Part shown: positions 1 through 9,794 of the stretch, piece by piece
Numbering within the stretch: the first letter of the stretch is position 1
How the letters are laid out: every line of letters begins with the position of its first letter
NCBI GenBank assembly: GCA_903828695.1
Contig: CAIKNE010000009.1
Span: 1 to 64,000 of the forward strand
From: an uncultured Burkholderiales bacterium
Lineage (GTDB): Bacteria; Pseudomonadota; Gammaproteobacteria; Burkholderiales; Burkholderiaceae_C
Length of the DNA: 64,000 nt
Reading direction: 5' to 3'
Translations under genes and position numbers: made by a program
Notes under the pieces: model-generated
Databases searched by the model: none
What the model was told of the DNA's origin: nothing
What the model saw: only the letters and a program-made list of their open reading frames with translations

Positions 1-1
1 C

Positions 2-124
2 AACACACAAATTGTGACCTTAGTGGACGGAAAAATTGTCTACCGATCAGCAGAACAGCTTAAAAAGGAGCGAGAGCTCAATTCTCACCCAACTGTTTCA
101 ATTATTAGGACGATGGAATCATAA
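2..124 (+). CDS. C-terminal fragment, possible ABC transporter ATP-binding protein (5' end outside window)
   Basis: An open frame enters from the left edge and stops with TAA at 122-124. The 40 visible residues include TLVDGKIVYRSAEQLKKER, the kind of strand and charged helix that follows the H-loop in LolD/MacB-type ATPases. This family assignment rests on a short motif only. The last codons (ATG GAA TCA TAA) lie inside a sequence that matches the anticodon arm of a tRNA, so the natural C-terminus may have been replaced by tRNA-derived sequence. No catalytic motif is visible because the N-terminal part lies outside the window. Confidence 0.4.
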   Translation, partial: NTQIVTLVDGKIVYRSAEQLKKERELNSHPTVSIIRTMES

Positions 125-162
125 TCCACAGGTCCGCGGTTCGAATCCGTGAAGCGCCACCA
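113..162 (+). pseudogene. tRNA 3'-half remnant, CAU anticodon (copy 1)
   Basis: From 113 the sequence folds as the 3' half of a tRNA: anticodon stem 113-117/125-129 (four of five pairs), loop 118-124 with T33 and anticodon CAT at 120-122, variable loop 130-134, T-stem cgcgg/ccgtg around loop TTCGAAT (135-151), acceptor 3' strand aagcgcc, discriminator A and encoded CCA (152-162). The matching acceptor 5' strand (ggcgctt) and a D-arm are absent upstream, where coding sequence lies instead. The CAU anticodon fits elongator tRNA-Met or tRNA-Ile2. Remnants of this kind are left where integrases use the 3' end of a tRNA gene as attachment site. Confidence 0.7.
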
Positions 163-222
163 AATATACTCCTCCGGATAATAGGCTCTTTCCACTGAAA
201 TGCTAATCCGATGAAAAAAGTC

Positions 223-280
223 AGGCTCTACCCAATTAACGGGTATGGGCATTTATTAAAGGCTCTACCCAATTAACGGG
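223..280. repeat. 21-bp direct repeat pair beside the tRNA remnants
   Basis: The 21-mer aggctctacccaattaacgg(g) occurs at 223-243 and again at 260-280, 37 bp apart start to start. Read on the minus strand it contains aattgggtagagcc, which resembles the D-loop and 3' D-stem of a tRNA. The second copy directly abuts the second tRNA 3'-half remnant. The D-arm resemblance is an inference from a short match and could be chance, but the duplication itself is exact. Confidence 0.6.
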
Positions 281-282
281 GG

Positions 283-332
283 ATGGAATCATAATCCACA
301 GGTCCGCGGTTCGAATTCGTGAAGCGTAACCA
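283..332 (+). pseudogene. tRNA 3'-half remnant, CAU anticodon (copy 2)
   Basis: This is a direct copy of the remnant at 113-162, displaced by exactly 170 bp and identical from the base before the anticodon stem through the T-loop. It then carries one change in the T-stem (ccgtg to tcgtg, position 317) and two in the acceptor strand (gcgcca to gcgtaa, positions 327-328). These changes break the folding, so this copy looks older or unselected compared with copy 1. No 5' half precedes it. Confidence 0.7.
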
Positions 333-383
333 AATTATTTTCTAGCTTGTTGAATAATTTAGATCAATTCCATTAGACCCCTT

Positions 384-1949
384 TCACCAGTTCCCACCTA
401 AAGCCACGATTAAGCTAATGTGTGCGGAGATTCTTCTATTTTGAAGCGTCATTAGAATTCGCTCATTGTTCAGCTGAGTTACTTGGTTCGTAACAACAGT
501 TAAATAATTCACAATACCGGCCTTATATTGATTCAGTGCAATCCTTGTAGCACGCCTAGCACTGTCCACAGCGTGTGTTTGCTTGTCAATTTCGGCCTCA
601 AGTAACTTTACGGCAACCAAATTGTCTTCTACATTTTGAAAAGCACTCAGAACCGTTTGCCTGTAACTGGCAACGCTTTGATCATAAGCTGCATTTGCCT
701 GCTGCTTTGCTGCTAGGCGAGCACCCCCATCGAAAACAGCTAGGGCTGCGCTTGGACCAATAGCCCAGACTTTATTTGGGGCACTAATCAAGTTGGGTAA
801 AACAGCACTTTGGTACCCACCGGATGCGGAAATGATGGGCGTCGGAAAGAATGCTGCCTGTGCAACCCCAATCTTTGCGTTTGCAGCGTTCATTAAGCGT
901 TCTGCGCTGGCGATATCTGGTCTTCTCTCAAGGAGATGGGCAGGTAACCCTGGGGGCACTGGCGCTAGATGATCTAATACATGAGCTACTGAACTTACGT
1001 AAGCATTGGTATCGTTTGAGAACTCTATTTTTTCAGGGGTTAGGGAAAACTTTGAAGGTGATTCACCGACCAAGACGGCAATAGCGTGCTCTAGTTGAGC
1101 GCGTGTCACGTTAATGTCAATCGCAAGTGCTTCAGTTGATTGGAGGAGTGTTTGAGCTTCGCTTAAATCAAGTTGCGAGGCGACTCCCATTTTGAATTGA
1201 TTTTCAGTAATCTTAAATGACTTTTTGTAGGCCTCAACCGTATCGTCATACATCTGTTTTTGAACATCTGTAATTCGCAATTGGAAGTAACTCTGTGCAA
1301 GGGTGGACCGCGTTGACAAAAGAGCGCCTTCTAGACTCGCCGCACTTGCCTGCGCGTTGGCTTTATTGGCTTCAACTGATCTACGTATTCCCCCCCATAA
1401 GTCGGGCTCCCAGCTGGCAGATAGACCGGCACTTTGGAATTTATTGGATACTGCCCCCCCCCTTCCTGAAGCGGCTTCTAAATTGAGATTAGGAAAAAGT
1501 CCTGCCTGCGCCGCATCCACCAACGCCCTAGCCTGGCGGTACTGAGCCTCGGCAGCAATAATGTTTTGGTTGTTAACGCTTACCTTTTGCATTAATCCGT
1601 TCAGTACAGGATCTTTATAAATCTCCCACCAAGCTCCTTTGGGTTGATTGTCTCTAGGTTCAGCGGATTTCCAGTTTTCAGTTTCCTTATAAGCCTCAGG
1701 TACTGGTGCACTAGGTTTGACGTAATCAGGACCGACCATGCAACCTGCTAATAACAATGCTGCCATTAAAGGCAACGCATTTGATCGAAGTATCAATTTA
1801 GATAACAAAACCTTACATTGACTCCCTTGACTCTGTGCAAACCATACAAGTGATAGATTGGGATGGGCATGATTAAACTTGGCATTCGATCGCAGCTTAA
1901 GCATCACGCTCGCGAGTAGCACTTTAACTTGGATAGTGACACTATTCAT
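384..1949 (-). CDS. RND efflux outer-membrane lipoprotein, NodT/OprM family
   Basis: This is the outer-membrane channel of a tripartite RND pump and the last gene of the mdtA-mdtB-mdtC operon. Two outer membrane efflux protein repeats fill the mature part, with the family motifs PDYVKP just after the lipobox and ERRPDIASAERLMNAANA in the middle. A lipobox LLAGC places the lipidated cysteine at residue 70. The ATG at 1949 overlaps the mdtC stop (ATGA) and has GGAG upstream, which suggests translational coupling. It leaves about 47 extra residues before a normal signal peptide; a TTG at 1808 would give a standard lipoprotein signal (MLSKLILRSNALPLMAALLL) instead. The extension carries a diverged copy of KVLLxxxLxLRSNA. 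A run of nine G on the coding strand lies at 1454-1462. Confidence 0.9.
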   Translation of the reverse strand: MNSVTIQVKVLLASVMLKLRSNAKFNHAHPNLSLVWFAQSQGSQCKVLLSKLILRSNALPLMAALLLAGCMVGPDYVKPSAPVPEAYKETENWKSAEPRDNQPKGAWWEIYKDPVLNGLMQKVSVNNQNIIAAEAQYRQARALVDAAQAGLFPNLNLEAASGRGGAVSNKFQSAGLSASWEPDLWGGIRRSVEANKANAQASAASLEGALLSTRSTLAQSYFQLRITDVQKQMYDDTVEAYKKSFKITENQFKMGVASQLDLSEAQTLLQSTEALAIDINVTRAQLEHAIAVLVGESPSKFSLTPEKIEFSNDTNAYVSSVAHVLDHLAPVPPGLPAHLLERRPDIASAERLMNAANAKIGVAQAAFFPTPIISASGGYQSAVLPNLISAPNKVWAIGPSAALAVFDGGARLAAKQQANAAYDQSVASYRQTVLSAFQNVEDNLVAVKLLEAEIDKQTHAVDSARRATRIALNQYKAGIVNYLTVVTNQVTQLNNERILMTLQNRRISAHISLIVALGGNW

Positions 1950-4900
1950 TTTCTTTTACTCCAAAGACGAAGTCTGTCCATATACAGATAGATCACAGGG
2001 GTGGTGTAAAGAGTTAAGATTTGACTGAGCACCAAACCACCCACGATCGAAAGCCCCAAGGGTCTTCTAAACTCTGCACCGTCACCCGCACCGAGAGCAA
2101 GGGGAACAGCACCCAAAATAGCAGCCACAGTGGTCATCAAAATGGGTCTAAATCTAAGCAAACAAGCTTTGTTCACGGCGTCAAGCGCACTTAATTTCTC
2201 ATCCCTTTGCGCAGTTATGGCGTAATCAATCATCATAATTGCATTTTTCTTGACAATCCCAATAAGCAAAATGACACCAATCATAGCAATCACATTAAAT
2301 TCGGTGTTAAAGAACATAAGTGCCAATAAAGCACCAATCCCCGCGGATGGAAGAGTCGATAAAATGGTGAGGGGGTGAATTAAACTCTCGTACAAGATAC
2401 CCAATACGATATAAACGGTTATCAATGCAGCCAGTATCAGCATAGGTTGACTCTTTAAGGAGTCCTGAAAGGCCAGTGCTGTCCCCTGAAACCCACCCCT
2501 TACTGTATCAGGGACATGTAAGCGCTCAAACATCGCTGTAATTGCATCGGACGCCGTACCAAGGGAGACGCCAGGAGGTAAGTTAAAGGAAATAGTGGTC
2601 GCTGCAAATTGTCCCTGGTGATTTACAACTAATGCAGTATTTGTCATCCTGAAATTTGCAAACGCACTGAGAGGCACCTTTGCATTTGGATTTTTGCCCA
2701 TGTTCAAAGTGGGGGACACGCTCGCTGAGGAAGCCGATTGAGCTGCGCCCACAGCGAACGAGGATGAGTTGGGTACAGACGTACTAAAGTACATTTGATT
2801 CAAAATTTCCGGACTTTGCCAGTACTTGGGTGCAACCTCCAGCACTACGTGGTATTGGTTGAGTGGATTAAATATTGTGGACACCTGAGTCTGGCCAAAA
2901 GCATAACCAAGGGTGCTGTCAATAATGCTCGGGGTCAAGCCGTACTTTGCAGCGGCTTCTCTGTTAATCGTAAGCGTAGTTTGTAGACCCTTGTCCTGTG
3001 CGTCAGTATTGACATCAATCAGTTCGGGAAGATCCATCATTGCAAAGCGGATCTTAGGGCCCCAGGCTCTCAGCTCATTCAAGTTATCACTGAGTAACGT
3101 GAATTGATACAACGCACTATTACCTCTACCTCCAATACGGATATCTTGAACAGGTTGAAGAAAAAGAGTTGCACCTGCTATTGAGCTAAGCTTTTTGCGC
3201 AAGCTCCCCACAACCTCATCCATCGGAGCGCGCTCGGCTATTGGTTTAAGGGATATAAAAACGTTACCCGTATTGCGCTGTCCGCCCCCTGTAAAACTAA
3301 TGACGTCTTTGACATTGGGGTCCTTCATGACAATCTCAGTCATCTTTGCCATTTTCAGTTGTAAAGCTTGAAAGGATATGTCTTGATCAGCCTGGATATT
3401 GCCAATCAACCTACCCGTATCTTGCTGAGGGAAAAACCCCTTTGGAATAATGACGTACAGGTAGACATTAAAGCAAATGGTACCCAAAAAAATGAGTAAC
3501 GTAATCCTTCTGTGACGCATTGCAACGCCCAAGGATCTTTTGTACTGATGTAAAAGTGCGTTGAATACCGAGTTTGTGAATTTGGAGAACCCCTTGATCG
3601 ACTCTTTTGAATGAGCCCTCAACATACGAGAACACAACATCGGCGTAGCGGTGAGGGATATTAGAAGCGATACACTAATCGCTACCGATAGTGTTATTGC
3701 AAACTCTCTAAACAGTCTGCCTACGATGCCACCCATTAACAATATGGGTATAAACACAGCAATCAGAGAAAGACTGATGGATAGAACAGTGAAACCTACC
3801 TCCTTAGCACCCTGAAGCGCTGCTTCAAAGGGTTTTTGTCCATTCTCCACTCGCCTTGAAATAGCTTCTAAAACAACAATAGCATCGTCTACTACAAATC
3901 CGGTCGCAATGGTGAGCGCCATGAGCGATAAATTGTTGAGTGAAAACTTAAAGAGATACATCACTCCAAAAGTTCCAATGAGGGATACGGGAACAGCAAT
4001 GCTTGGAATAAAAGTAGCCCTCGCATTACCTAAAAAGAGGAATACAACCAGAACAACCAAGGACGTAGAGATGAGCAAAGTTTTCTCAACCTCATGTAAA
4101 GAGGCTTTGATCGTTGGCGTGCGGTCGATGGGAAAACCAATATCAATCGCTGCAGGAATAGAGGCCCTCAGTATAGGCATCGTTTCTTTAACACGGTCGA
4201 CCGTTGCAATAATATTGGCCCCAGGTTGTCTAAACAGAACAATGAGTACTGCTGGCTTGGTGTTGGCAATACCTCCATTCCTGAGATCTTCAACAGAGTC
4301 CACTACCTCTGCAATATCGCTCAACCGAACCGCTGCTTTATTACGGTAAGCAATAATCACAGGCTGATAATCCTTAGCGCGTTTAGCTTGATCGTTTGTT
4401 AAGATCTGCCAACTCTTATCCCCACTATCAAATATGCCTTTAGGACGGTTGGCGTTTGCTGAGGCGATCGCAGCACTCACATCAGCGAATCCAATATTAT
4501 TTTGGGTCATGAGTTTGGGATCAACCTCTACCCGCACACCGGGTAGTGAGCTCCCACCAATGCTCACTTGTCCAATGCCCTTAACCTGGGCTAACTTTTG
4601 TGCCATGACAGTTGAGGCCACATCGTACAAGGCAGCCCTAGTCATAGTGTCCGATGTCAAACTCAGTATTAATATTGGAGCGTCAGCGGGGTTAACTTTT
4701 CTATAGGTAGGATTAATAGGCAGTCCGGTTGGTAAAAGCGCGTGTGCTGCATTGATAGCAGCTTGGACATCATTGGCAGCACCGTCGATGCTTCTGCTCA
4801 AATCAAACTGAATCACAATATTCGTATTACCCAGAGTACTCGTTGAGGTCATCTCTGTGATTCCAGCAATGCGCCCGAGCGCACGCTCTAGGGGAGTTGC

Positions 4901-5089
4901 CACTGTGGAGGCCATCGTCTCTGGACTTGCACCAGGCAAACCAGCCCTAACCTGAATGGTTGGAAACTCAACCTGAGGCAAGGGAGCCACAGGTAAAAGC
5001 AAAAACGCAAGTGCACCTGACAAAGCAATCGCAACAGTCATCAAAGTCGTTGCAATTGGCCGGTTAATAAAGGGCTTAGAAATACTCAT
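1946..5089 (-). CDS. mdtC: RND multidrug efflux transporter, MdtC-like inner-membrane subunit
   Basis: A 1047-residue AcrB/MdtC-type proton antiporter, full length for the family. The N-terminus SKPFINRPIATTLMTVAIAL is the first transmembrane helix. The central motif [20 protein letters not shown] holds the paired aspartates of TM4 that carry protons, and TM10 carries [14 protein letters not shown], typical of the MdtB/MdtC branch. Two large periplasmic loops give the porter and docking domains. It is separated from mdtB by 122 bp, wider than the other gaps of the operon, and overlaps the outer-membrane gene by 4 bp. In Escherichia coli MdtB and MdtC form a B2C heterotrimer that exports bile salts, novobiocin and similar compounds; substrates here are unknown. 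Confidence 0.93.
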   Translation of the reverse strand: MSISKPFINRPIATTLMTVAIALSGALAFLLLPVAPLPQVEFPTIQVRAGLPGASPETMASTVATPLERALGRIAGITEMTSTSTLGNTNIVIQFDLSRSIDGAANDVQAAINAAHALLPTGLPINPTYRKVNPADAPILILSLTSDTMTRAALYDVASTVMAQKLAQVKGIGQVSIGGSSLPGVRVEVDPKLMTQNNIGFADVSAAIASANANRPKGIFDSGDKSWQILTNDQAKRAKDYQPVIIAYRNKAAVRLSDIAEVVDSVEDLRNGGIANTKPAVLIVLFRQPGANIIATVDRVKETMPILRASIPAAIDIGFPIDRTPTIKASLHEVEKTLLISTSLVVLVVFLFLGNARATFIPSIAVPVSLIGTFGVMYLFKFSLNNLSLMALTIATGFVVDDAIVVLEAISRRVENGQKPFEAALQGAKEVGFTVLSISLSLIAVFIPILLMGGIVGRLFREFAITLSVAISVSLLISLTATPMLCSRMLRAHSKESIKGFSKFTNSVFNALLHQYKRSLGVAMRHRRITLLIFLGTICFNVYLYVIIPKGFFPQQDTGRLIGNIQADQDISFQALQLKMAKMTEIVMKDPNVKDVISFTGGGQRNTGNVFISLKPIAERAPMDEVVGSLRKKLSSIAGATLFLQPVQDIRIGGRGNSALYQFTLLSDNLNELRAWGPKIRFAMMDLPELIDVNTDAQDKGLQTTLTINREAAAKYGLTPSIIDSTLGYAFGQTQVSTIFNPLNQYHVVLEVAPKYWQSPEILNQMYFSTSVPNSSSFAVGAAQSASSASVSPTLNMGKNPNAKVPLSAFANFRMTNTALVVNHQGQFAATTISFNLPPGVSLGTASDAITAMFERLHVPDTVRGGFQGTALAFQDSLKSQPMLILAALITVYIVLGILYESLIHPLTILSTLPSAGIGALLALMFFNTEFNVIAMIGVILLIGIVKKNAIMMIDYAITAQRDEKLSALDAVNKACLLRFRPILMTTVAAILGAVPLALGAGDGAEFRRPLGLSIVGGLVLSQILTLYTTPVIYLYMDRLRLWSKRK

Positions 5090-5211
5090 AGTAAGGTGCT
5101 TCGTTTACAGAATCATTGAAGCACTGAACCTAGCATCTTTTCCGCTTAAAAAAGTTGCAAGGAGTTTGAATGGATTTGAAGGTTCAGTCCACAATAATGC
5201 GTATAAGCTGC

Positions 5212-8200
5212 TCAAGCTTGCCCACCTATTTCCCCTTCCTTGAAGCGTCTGGACAGACGATCAAAGGCAAGATAAATAATGGGAGTAGTGTAAAGAGTTA
5301 AGAGCTGACTCAAAAGTAGCCCACCTACCATCGTTATACCCAAGGGATGTCGAAGCTCTGAACCAACCCCAGTACCTAGCATAAGCGGCAGCGCGCCCAG
5401 GAGTGCAGCCATTGTTGTCATCAAAATTGGCCTAAGTCTGAGCATGCACGCCTCAAAAATGGCGTCTCTAGGAGACTTTTTCTCAATGCGCTCTGCGTCA
5501 AGCGCAAAGTCAATCATCATGATGGCGTTTTTCTTAACAATACCAATCAATAAAATGATTCCAATAATCCCGATGATTCCCAAATCATTCCCCGAGATGA
5601 TCAAAGCAAGTAAAGCTCCCACCCCTGCTGAGGGTAGCGTTGAGAGAATTGTCAGCGGATGGATATAGCTTTCGTAGAGCACGCCTAGGACGATGTACAT
5701 TGTCAACACCGCTGCGAGTATGAGCCACAAAGTATTGGTAAGTGAAGCGCTAAATGCCTGCGCTGCACCTTGGTACCTAGTCACAACGCTAGTAGGCACT
5801 CTAATATCTTCTTGAGCCGCGTTAATGGCCTTCACAGCGTCACCTAAGGAGTAGCCCTTTGCTAAATCAAAAGAGATGGATGACGATGGAAACTGGCCTT
5901 GATGGTTAACGCTCAGTAAGCCGTACTGCTCCTCAACATGAGCCAGTGCTTTCAGTTGCACTTGTTGACCGTTTGAAGAAGGCACATAAATATCATTCAA
6001 TACGTTTATACCGATCTCTTTACTCTTCTTAGCCTCTAGAACAACCCGGTATTGATTGGTTTGGGTAAAAATAGTTGAAATCAATCGCTGGCCGTAGGCG
6101 TTATAAAGCGCATTATCAATTGCCGCCACAGTTACACCTAAGCGCGCTGCATCGTCGCGGTGAATAACAACATACGCTTGCAAACCACGATTTTGATAAT
6201 CAGAGGTTACATTCAAGAGCTCTGGCAGAGTTGATAGTTTGTCAACAATCTGAGGCACCCACTCCTCCAGTTCACTAGCTATTGCACTCTCAACTGTAAA
6301 CTGATACTGCGTTCTGCTGATATGGTCCTCAATGGTTAAATCCTGAGAGGCTTGCAAGTACAGTTTGATGTTTGGAATCTGATCGACTTGGTCTTGAATT
6401 CTGTGAAGAATTTTTTGTATGTTGTCCCTTTGGTTGTGTGGCTTGAGGTTAATCAAGATCCGTCCGTTATTGAGGGTAGTGTTCACGCCGTCAACACCGA
6501 TAAAACTAGACAAACTCTCAACATCAGGATCCTGCAATATTACTTTTGCAAGGTCTTGTTGAAAGCCTGCCATCGCAGAGTAGGAAACACTTTGAGAGGC
6601 CTCTGTGATGCCTTGAATAACGCCGGTGTCTTGTGTTGGAAAAAATCCCTTAGGAATGAACACGTACAAACCCACAGTCATCAGTAAAGTGGCGAAAACA
6701 ACCGCCAAGACTTGTCTGGGCCTATCAAGGGCCCAACTGAGGGTCGTGCCGTAATGTTTGATCAACTGGCTGAACATCTGGGCTGTCTTTTTAGAAAATG
6801 CAGTCTGCTCAGCCTCGGGTATGTGCTTTAAAAGCTTGGAGGACATCATCGGAGTCAGTGTGAGCGAGACCACTGCGGAGATGATGATTGATACTGCCAG
6901 CGTGATTGCAAACTCTCTAAAGAGTCTTCCAACCACATCGCCCATAAAAATAAGTGGGATCAATACTGCAATCAAAGAAATAGTGAGGGAGATGATCGTA
7001 AAGCCAATTTGCTTGGAGCCCTTTAAGGCTGCCTCTAAAGCGCCTTCCCCCTCCTCAATGTAGCGCGAAATATTCTCAATCATCACAATCGCATCATCCA
7101 CCACAAATCCTGTTGCAATGGTAAGCGCCATGAGTGAGAGATTATTCAACGAAAAACCAGACAAGTACATAACCGCAAAAGTCCCGATCAGCGACAGCGG
7201 TACTGCAACCCCTGGAATAATGGTTGCATAGACATTGCCCAAAAATGCATAAATCACAAGAACCACTAAAACGACTGCAAAAAGGAGCTCAATTTCCACA
7301 TCCTCTACAGATGCACGGATCGTGGTAGTCCGGTCCGTTAGCAGTTTGACATCAACACTGGATGGCATCGTAGAGGAGATTATTGGCAAGAGCTTTTTAA
7401 TTCGGTTAACCACTTCAATCACATTGGCACCAGGCTGCCTTTGGATGTTGACGATCACCGCTGGTTCTCCGTTGCTCCAAGCACCCAATCTAACATTCTC
7501 GGGTGCATCCTCTACCGTAGCAACATCCGACAAATGAATGGGCGCGCCGTTTTTAAAAGCAATAATTTGCTTGCTGTATTCAGGTGCAGTCTTTAATTGA
7601 TCATTGGCATCAATGGTTGAAGCTCGCTCCGGACCGTCAAAACTTCCCTTTGATGAGTTGACGTTAGCGTTCGCAACTGCAGTGCGTACATCATCCAAAC
7701 TTAAACCGATATCTGCAAGTAACTTTGGATTCGCCTGAATTCTGATGGCAGGCCTTTGTCCACCAGACAAACTGACTAATCCAACCCCTGGGAGTTGGGA
7801 GATTTTCTGGGCCATCCTCGTATCAACCAAATCCTCAACTTTCGTTAAAGGTATGGTTTTGGAGCTGATGGCGAGCGTAATGACGGGTGCATCTGCGGGA
7901 TTGACTTTAGAGTAAATGGGTGGAGCAGGCAAATCGGAGGGCAAAAGGGAGCTTGCAGCGTTGATAGCTGCTTGCACCTCTTGCTCAGCCACGTCCAGGC
8001 TAATATCCAAACTAAACTGTAAAACGATAACGGACGCTCCACCAGAACTGGTTGAGGACATCTGGTTTAAGCCCGGCATCTGACCAAACTGCCGCTCCAA
8101 GGGAGCGGTAATGGAGGAGGTCATCACATCTGGGCTACCACCGGGGTACAGAGTTGCGACCTGAATAGTTGGGTAGTCCACCTCTGGCAAAGAGGAGACG

Positions 8201-8298
8201 GGTAACAACTTATAGGCGATGATCCCCGCCAACATAATCGCCACCATGAGTAGCGATGTCGCAACTGGGCGAAGTATGAATATGCGCGAGGGATTCAT
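5212..8298 (-). CDS. mdtB: RND multidrug efflux transporter, MdtB-like inner-membrane subunit
   Basis: A 1028-residue RND transporter, paralogous to the mdtC product downstream. It begins [20 protein letters not shown], the first membrane helix, and has the TM4 proton-relay aspartates in [20 protein letters not shown] and the TM10 segment [14 protein letters not shown]. The start ATG overlaps the mdtA stop by 4 bp (ATGA), so the adaptor and this subunit are translationally coupled. The pairing of two different RND subunits in tandem is the signature of MdtABC-type pumps rather than AcrAB-type homotrimeric ones. The naming of this copy as B and the next as C follows gene order, not a phylogeny. 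Confidence 0.93.
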   Translation of the reverse strand: MNPSRIFILRPVATSLLMVAIMLAGIIAYKLLPVSSLPEVDYPTIQVATLYPGGSPDVMTSSITAPLERQFGQMPGLNQMSSTSSGGASVIVLQFSLDISLDVAEQEVQAAINAASSLLPSDLPAPPIYSKVNPADAPVITLAISSKTIPLTKVEDLVDTRMAQKISQLPGVGLVSLSGGQRPAIRIQANPKLLADIGLSLDDVRTAVANANVNSSKGSFDGPERASTIDANDQLKTAPEYSKQIIAFKNGAPIHLSDVATVEDAPENVRLGAWSNGEPAVIVNIQRQPGANVIEVVNRIKKLLPIISSTMPSSVDVKLLTDRTTTIRASVEDVEIELLFAVVLVVLVIYAFLGNVYATIIPGVAVPLSLIGTFAVMYLSGFSLNNLSLMALTIATGFVVDDAIVMIENISRYIEEGEGALEAALKGSKQIGFTIISLTISLIAVLIPLIFMGDVVGRLFREFAITLAVSIIISAVVSLTLTPMMSSKLLKHIPEAEQTAFSKKTAQMFSQLIKHYGTTLSWALDRPRQVLAVVFATLLMTVGLYVFIPKGFFPTQDTGVIQGITEASQSVSYSAMAGFQQDLAKVILQDPDVESLSSFIGVDGVNTTLNNGRILINLKPHNQRDNIQKILHRIQDQVDQIPNIKLYLQASQDLTIEDHISRTQYQFTVESAIASELEEWVPQIVDKLSTLPELLNVTSDYQNRGLQAYVVIHRDDAARLGVTVAAIDNALYNAYGQRLISTIFTQTNQYRVVLEAKKSKEIGINVLNDIYVPSSNGQQVQLKALAHVEEQYGLLSVNHQGQFPSSSISFDLAKGYSLGDAVKAINAAQEDIRVPTSVVTRYQGAAQAFSASLTNTLWLILAAVLTMYIVLGVLYESYIHPLTILSTLPSAGVGALLALIISGNDLGIIGIIGIILLIGIVKKNAIMMIDFALDAERIEKKSPRDAIFEACMLRLRPILMTTMAALLGALPLMLGTGVGSELRHPLGITMVGGLLLSQLLTLYTTPIIYLAFDRLSRRFKEGEIGGQA

Positions 8299-9794
8299 GG
8301 CGCTTCTTTAGATACTTTGCTTTTGTCCCACTTTTCTGATTTATCTGCTTTGTCTGGTTTTTCAATCTTTGCCCCAGAACCGGAAGGGGCGGCTTCAGGT
8401 GCTGGCGCAGCGGAGTTGGAGGATGCTTTATCGCCTGCTTGGTTAGCACCCTTATCAGGGCTTTTATCAGCGGGGTCACCCGGCTTCTTGCCCCGACCAC
8501 CGCCAGGGCGAGCGGCCTCGCCGATCACGATATTTGCACCCTCGCGCAGCTTATCTAAACCATCAATAACAATTTTGTCTCCAGGATTTAGGCCCGACTC
8601 GACCAAAATTTTGTCCTCATCAGTAGGGCCAAGCTTGACCGGGACAACCGACACGGTCTTGCCGTCCTCATTGACTCTGTACACAAAGGTCCCAATAGTA
8701 CCCTTTTGCATCGCAGTTGCAGGCATATAGACCGCGTCTTTCCTGACGTCAAGAATAGACTTTACATTAACAAACTGATTGGCAAAAAGCGTACCCTTGG
8801 CGTTGGGAAAAAGTGCTCTTAGTTTGACAGTACCTGTTGTTAAATCTATGACGTTATCAATGCTATCCAATCGACCTTTGTCCAAAATTGCCTTGTTATC
8901 ACTGTCCCAAGCCTCGATTTCCACCGGTTTCGCGGGACTACCCCTCTCTTTTGAGCCGCCGTTATCACCTCCGAAGCTTTTGCCACCCGGACCGCCCCCA
9001 GCAACCCCGTTGAAATTGGTTGCATCCAAGGTAGGGTTTAGCTTTTTTAAGTAGGTGCTTAGCAAATTCTGTGGGACCGCAAAGATCACAGTTGTTGGGC
9101 TAACCTGAGTGATAACGAACAAGGGAGTTGAGTTATTGGCTTGAACCAAGTTACCCGGATCGACTTGGCGTAGACCAATGCGTCCCGAAATGGGGGCACT
9201 AATTCTGGCGTATTCCACCTGAAGTTTGGCCGCATCAACCAAGCCCTGATCGGTGAGCACACTCCCCCTGTATTGATCAGTCAGAGCTCTTTGCGTGTCA
9301 AAGACCTGAGCTGAAACAGATTCTTGCGCAATCAATGTTTCATAGCGTTTTAGATCCGTCTCAGCATTTCGCAGTAAGTTTTTATCGCGCTCCAATGCCC
9401 CCTGGGCTTGTTTTAAAGTCGCCTCATAAGATCTGGGGTCTATTTGCGCAAGTACTTGCCCAGCCTTAACTGACTCGCCTTCCTTAAAAAAGACACTGGT
9501 CAATACACCGCCAACTTGGGGATAAACCGTCACGCTGTTTCGTGGGATAACTGTTCCAAGAGCATTCAAGCTAACTGTGATATCGCCCTTTTTAACTTCT
9601 CCGACTACGACCGACACAGGGCGATTTTTGGAGCCCATGCGTTTGTCATTATCTGGCTCCCCTTTGGTTGAGAAATAAAACCAAGCACCTCCAGCAAGCC
9701 CTGCCAACACAAGAGTCCAAACAACTCGCTTGAAACCATTAGATTTGGTATTTAAACCTTTAACCGAGTCAAGCCCATTTCGAAAGAAAGCCAT
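8295..9794 (-). CDS. mdtA: RND efflux periplasmic adaptor, MdtA-like (HlyD/MFP family)
   Basis: First gene of the pump operon, linking the inner-membrane transporter to the outer-membrane channel. It has one N-terminal membrane anchor (residues about 23-43), a lipoyl half with [21 protein letters not shown], an alpha-helical hairpin, then the second lipoyl half with [20 protein letters not shown]. At 499 residues it is about 80 longer than E. coli MdtA. Two low-complexity parts explain this: a glycine-rich insert in the beta-barrel region (about residues 251-280) and a Lys/Asp/Pro/Ala-rich tail of about 75 residues at the C-terminus. AAGGG lies seven bases before the ATG. The upstream gap is shared with the divergent AAA ATPase gene. 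Confidence 0.92.
   Translation of the reverse strand: MAFFRNGLDSVKGLNTKSNGFKRVVWTLVLAGLAGGAWFYFSTKGEPDNDKRMGSKNRPVSVVVGEVKKGDITVSLNALGTVIPRNSVTVYPQVGGVLTSVFFKEGESVKAGQVLAQIDPRSYEATLKQAQGALERDKNLLRNAETDLKRYETLIAQESVSAQVFDTQRALTDQYRGSVLTDQGLVDAAKLQVEYARISAPISGRIGLRQVDPGNLVQANNSTPLFVITQVSPTTVIFAVPQNLLSTYLKKLNPTLDATNFNGVAGGGPGGKSFGGDNGGSKERGSPAKPVEIEAWDSDNKAILDKGRLDSIDNVIDLTTGTVKLRALFPNAKGTLFANQFVNVKSILDVRKDAVYMPATAMQKGTIGTFVYRVNEDGKTVSVVPVKLGPTDEDKILVESGLNPGDKIVIDGLDKLREGANIVIGEAARPGGGRGKKPGDPADKSPDKGANQAGDKASSNSAAPAPEAAPSGSGAKIEKPDKADKSEKWDKSKVSKEAP

Noticed and set aside
85-162. Complete tRNA gene at the left edge
   Set aside because: Only the 3' half folds. There is no acceptor 5' strand and no D-arm at the expected positions.
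3909-4349. 146-codon plus-strand frame inside mdtC
   Set aside because: It is antisense to conserved RND transporter sequence and has a composition typical of antisense frames.
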